Notes under the pieces: generated by a model
Database searches by the model: none
What the model was told of the DNA's origin: nothing
The model's input: only the letters and a program-made list of their open reading frames with translations
Position numbers and translations under genes: made by a program
Assembly: GCA_030669775.1 (NCBI GenBank)
Contig: DAOVCZ010000119.1
Location: 1-6,178, forward strand
Direction of reading: 5' to 3'
Length of the DNA: 6,178 nt
Source: Chloroflexota bacterium
GTDB taxonomy: Bacteria; Chloroflexota; Anaerolineae; Anaerolineales; UBA4823
Part shown: positions 5,442-6,178 of the stretch, in pieces
Position numbering within the stretch: the first letter of the stretch is position 1
Layout of the letters: every line of letters begins with the position of its first letter

Positions 5442-6178
5442 AAAATCGAGAGACAAGCTATCTGGACTTTAACAGGCTGGAAGCAATCCCTAGATTGGCC
5501 GCTTTATTACCGTATGATCTGGCTTGTCGTTACCATGCGCTTCCCGTGGCTGAAGATGGGGAGCGAATCACAGTGGCAATGGCCGACCCCGACGACAAGG
5601 ATGCTCGGGAAGCAATTATGGCTGTCTTGGGACCTTCCGCCTGTGTTGTGCGAGCAGACGCACAAGTTATTGATAGCTTATTGGCTAAGTTCTGGGAAAA
5701 GGCGAGCAACCCAACCTCGGAGTTGTTACTCTGGGCGTCCACCAAAGCCTTCGCAGACGAGATCGAGGTCTATGCCGAGGAGTTGGCTACCCTATTGGGC
5801 GCTCACCTCAGCCGCTTCGAGACCCTAAAAACGGGCAACGAGGCGTACAGAGCGCTTACCTCTGAGGTCAAGCGTACCAAAGCCGATATTGTCATCCTTG
5901 GGTCAAATGAGCAAACCACTCTCAATAGACTGTTTGAAGTCAGGCCAGAATATACACTGGTGGATCGGTTGCCGACCTCACTCTTGGTAGTCCGGCAGCC
6001 ATGCTGGCCAATTAAAAATGTTTTGCTTGTCTTAAGAAATGAAGAAAAAGATGAAACAGCCGTAGATTGGACTGTACGTTTCGCTCAACCCAGCTGCGCC
6101 GATGTCACGGTCTTACCCCTCACAATACCGGCACCGGCGACGTGCGATCAGGATCCCCGCTTGAGCTACAGCATAGAC
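5438..6178 (+). CDS. GspE/MshE N-terminal-like domain fused to tandem universal-stress (Usp) domains; 3' end cut
   Basis: The gene is open to the right edge with 247 residues visible. Residues about 15-85 resemble the N-terminal domain of type II secretion/type IV pilus ATPases: a LLPYDLACRYHALPV segment (23-37) and ERITVAMADPDD (42-53), the vAmaDP signature. In MshE-type proteins related domains bind cyclic di-GMP. Residues about 94-187 look like a compact Usp domain: strand ELLLWAS, an amphipathic helix ending in LLGAHL, then ADIVILGSN (149-157) and a final strand SLLVVRQP (181-188). The G-x2-G-x9-G nucleotide motif of ATP-binding Usp proteins is missing after Gly155. A second Usp domain begins at WPIKNVLLVL (190-199) and is cut by the edge. 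No secretion ATPase Walker motifs are seen in the visible part. The start ATG overlaps the stop of the small upstream gene. A transporter or channel domain beyond the edge cannot be excluded. The exact role is unknown, likely signalling or stress-related. Confidence 0.85.
   Translation, partial: MKNRETSYLDFNRLEAIPRLAALLPYDLACRYHALPVAEDGERITVAMADPDDKDAREAIMAVLGPSACVVRADAQVIDSLLAKFWEKASNPTSELLLWASTKAFADEIEVYAEELATLLGAHLSRFETLKTGNEAYRALTSEVKRTKADIVILGSNEQTTLNRLFEVRPEYTLVDRLPTSLLVVRQPCWPIKNVLLVLRNEEKDETAVDWTVRFAQPSCADVTVLPLTIPAPATCDQDPRLSYSID

Noticed and set aside
5514..5828. Plus-strand frame of 104 codons.
   Set aside because: It is an out-of-frame shadow of the GspE-N-Usp gene, which has the coupled ATGA start and recognisable domains.

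Overview
The window looks like a piece of a bacterial chromosome of moderate GC content with simple Shine-Dalgarno-led genes. It carries six protein-coding loci in two divergent blocks. The gene styles (a Tat-exported lipoprotein multicopper oxidase, a HAMP-PAS histidine kinase with an OmpR/PhoB-type regulator, and a GspE-N/universal-stress fusion) would fit a Chloroflexota (Anaerolineae-like) genome. That assignment is from general familiarity only and is weak. No rRNA, tRNA, CRISPR or insertion sequence was seen.

Left block, minus strand (1-2053). A multicopper oxidase reads off the left edge, and its start at 1228 is well supported by a Shine-Dalgarno and a Tat signal with a lipobox. Upstream of it lies a PAP2-family membrane phosphatase gene (2053 down to 1478). 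It is split by one in-frame TAA (1744-1742) with the reading frame intact on both sides, so it is most simply a nonsense pseudogene.

Right block, plus strand (2123-6178). A 177-base divergent spacer holds candidate promoters facing both ways and a small inverted repeat. It leads into a 695-residue sensor histidine kinase and a 226-residue PhoB/OmpR-type response regulator that overlap by ATGA. A near-perfect intrinsic terminator (16-bp stem, 8-base loop, T-run) closes this operon. Directly after the T-run are four TCAC repeats spaced 11, 11 and 12 bases, the last lying inside a -35-like hexamer. This is the architecture expected for a PhoB/OmpR-type activator site. It fronts a second operon: a 76-residue charged helical protein of unknown function, then, again by an ATGA overlap, a protein that joins a GspE/MshE N-terminal-like domain to tandem universal-stress (Usp) domains and runs off the right edge.

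The most interesting inference is that the regulator acts on the downstream small-protein/GspE-N-Usp operon through the TCAC repeats. This would make a sensor, regulator and effector unit in which the effector may sense a nucleotide. The link is proposed from layout and repeat geometry, not shown.
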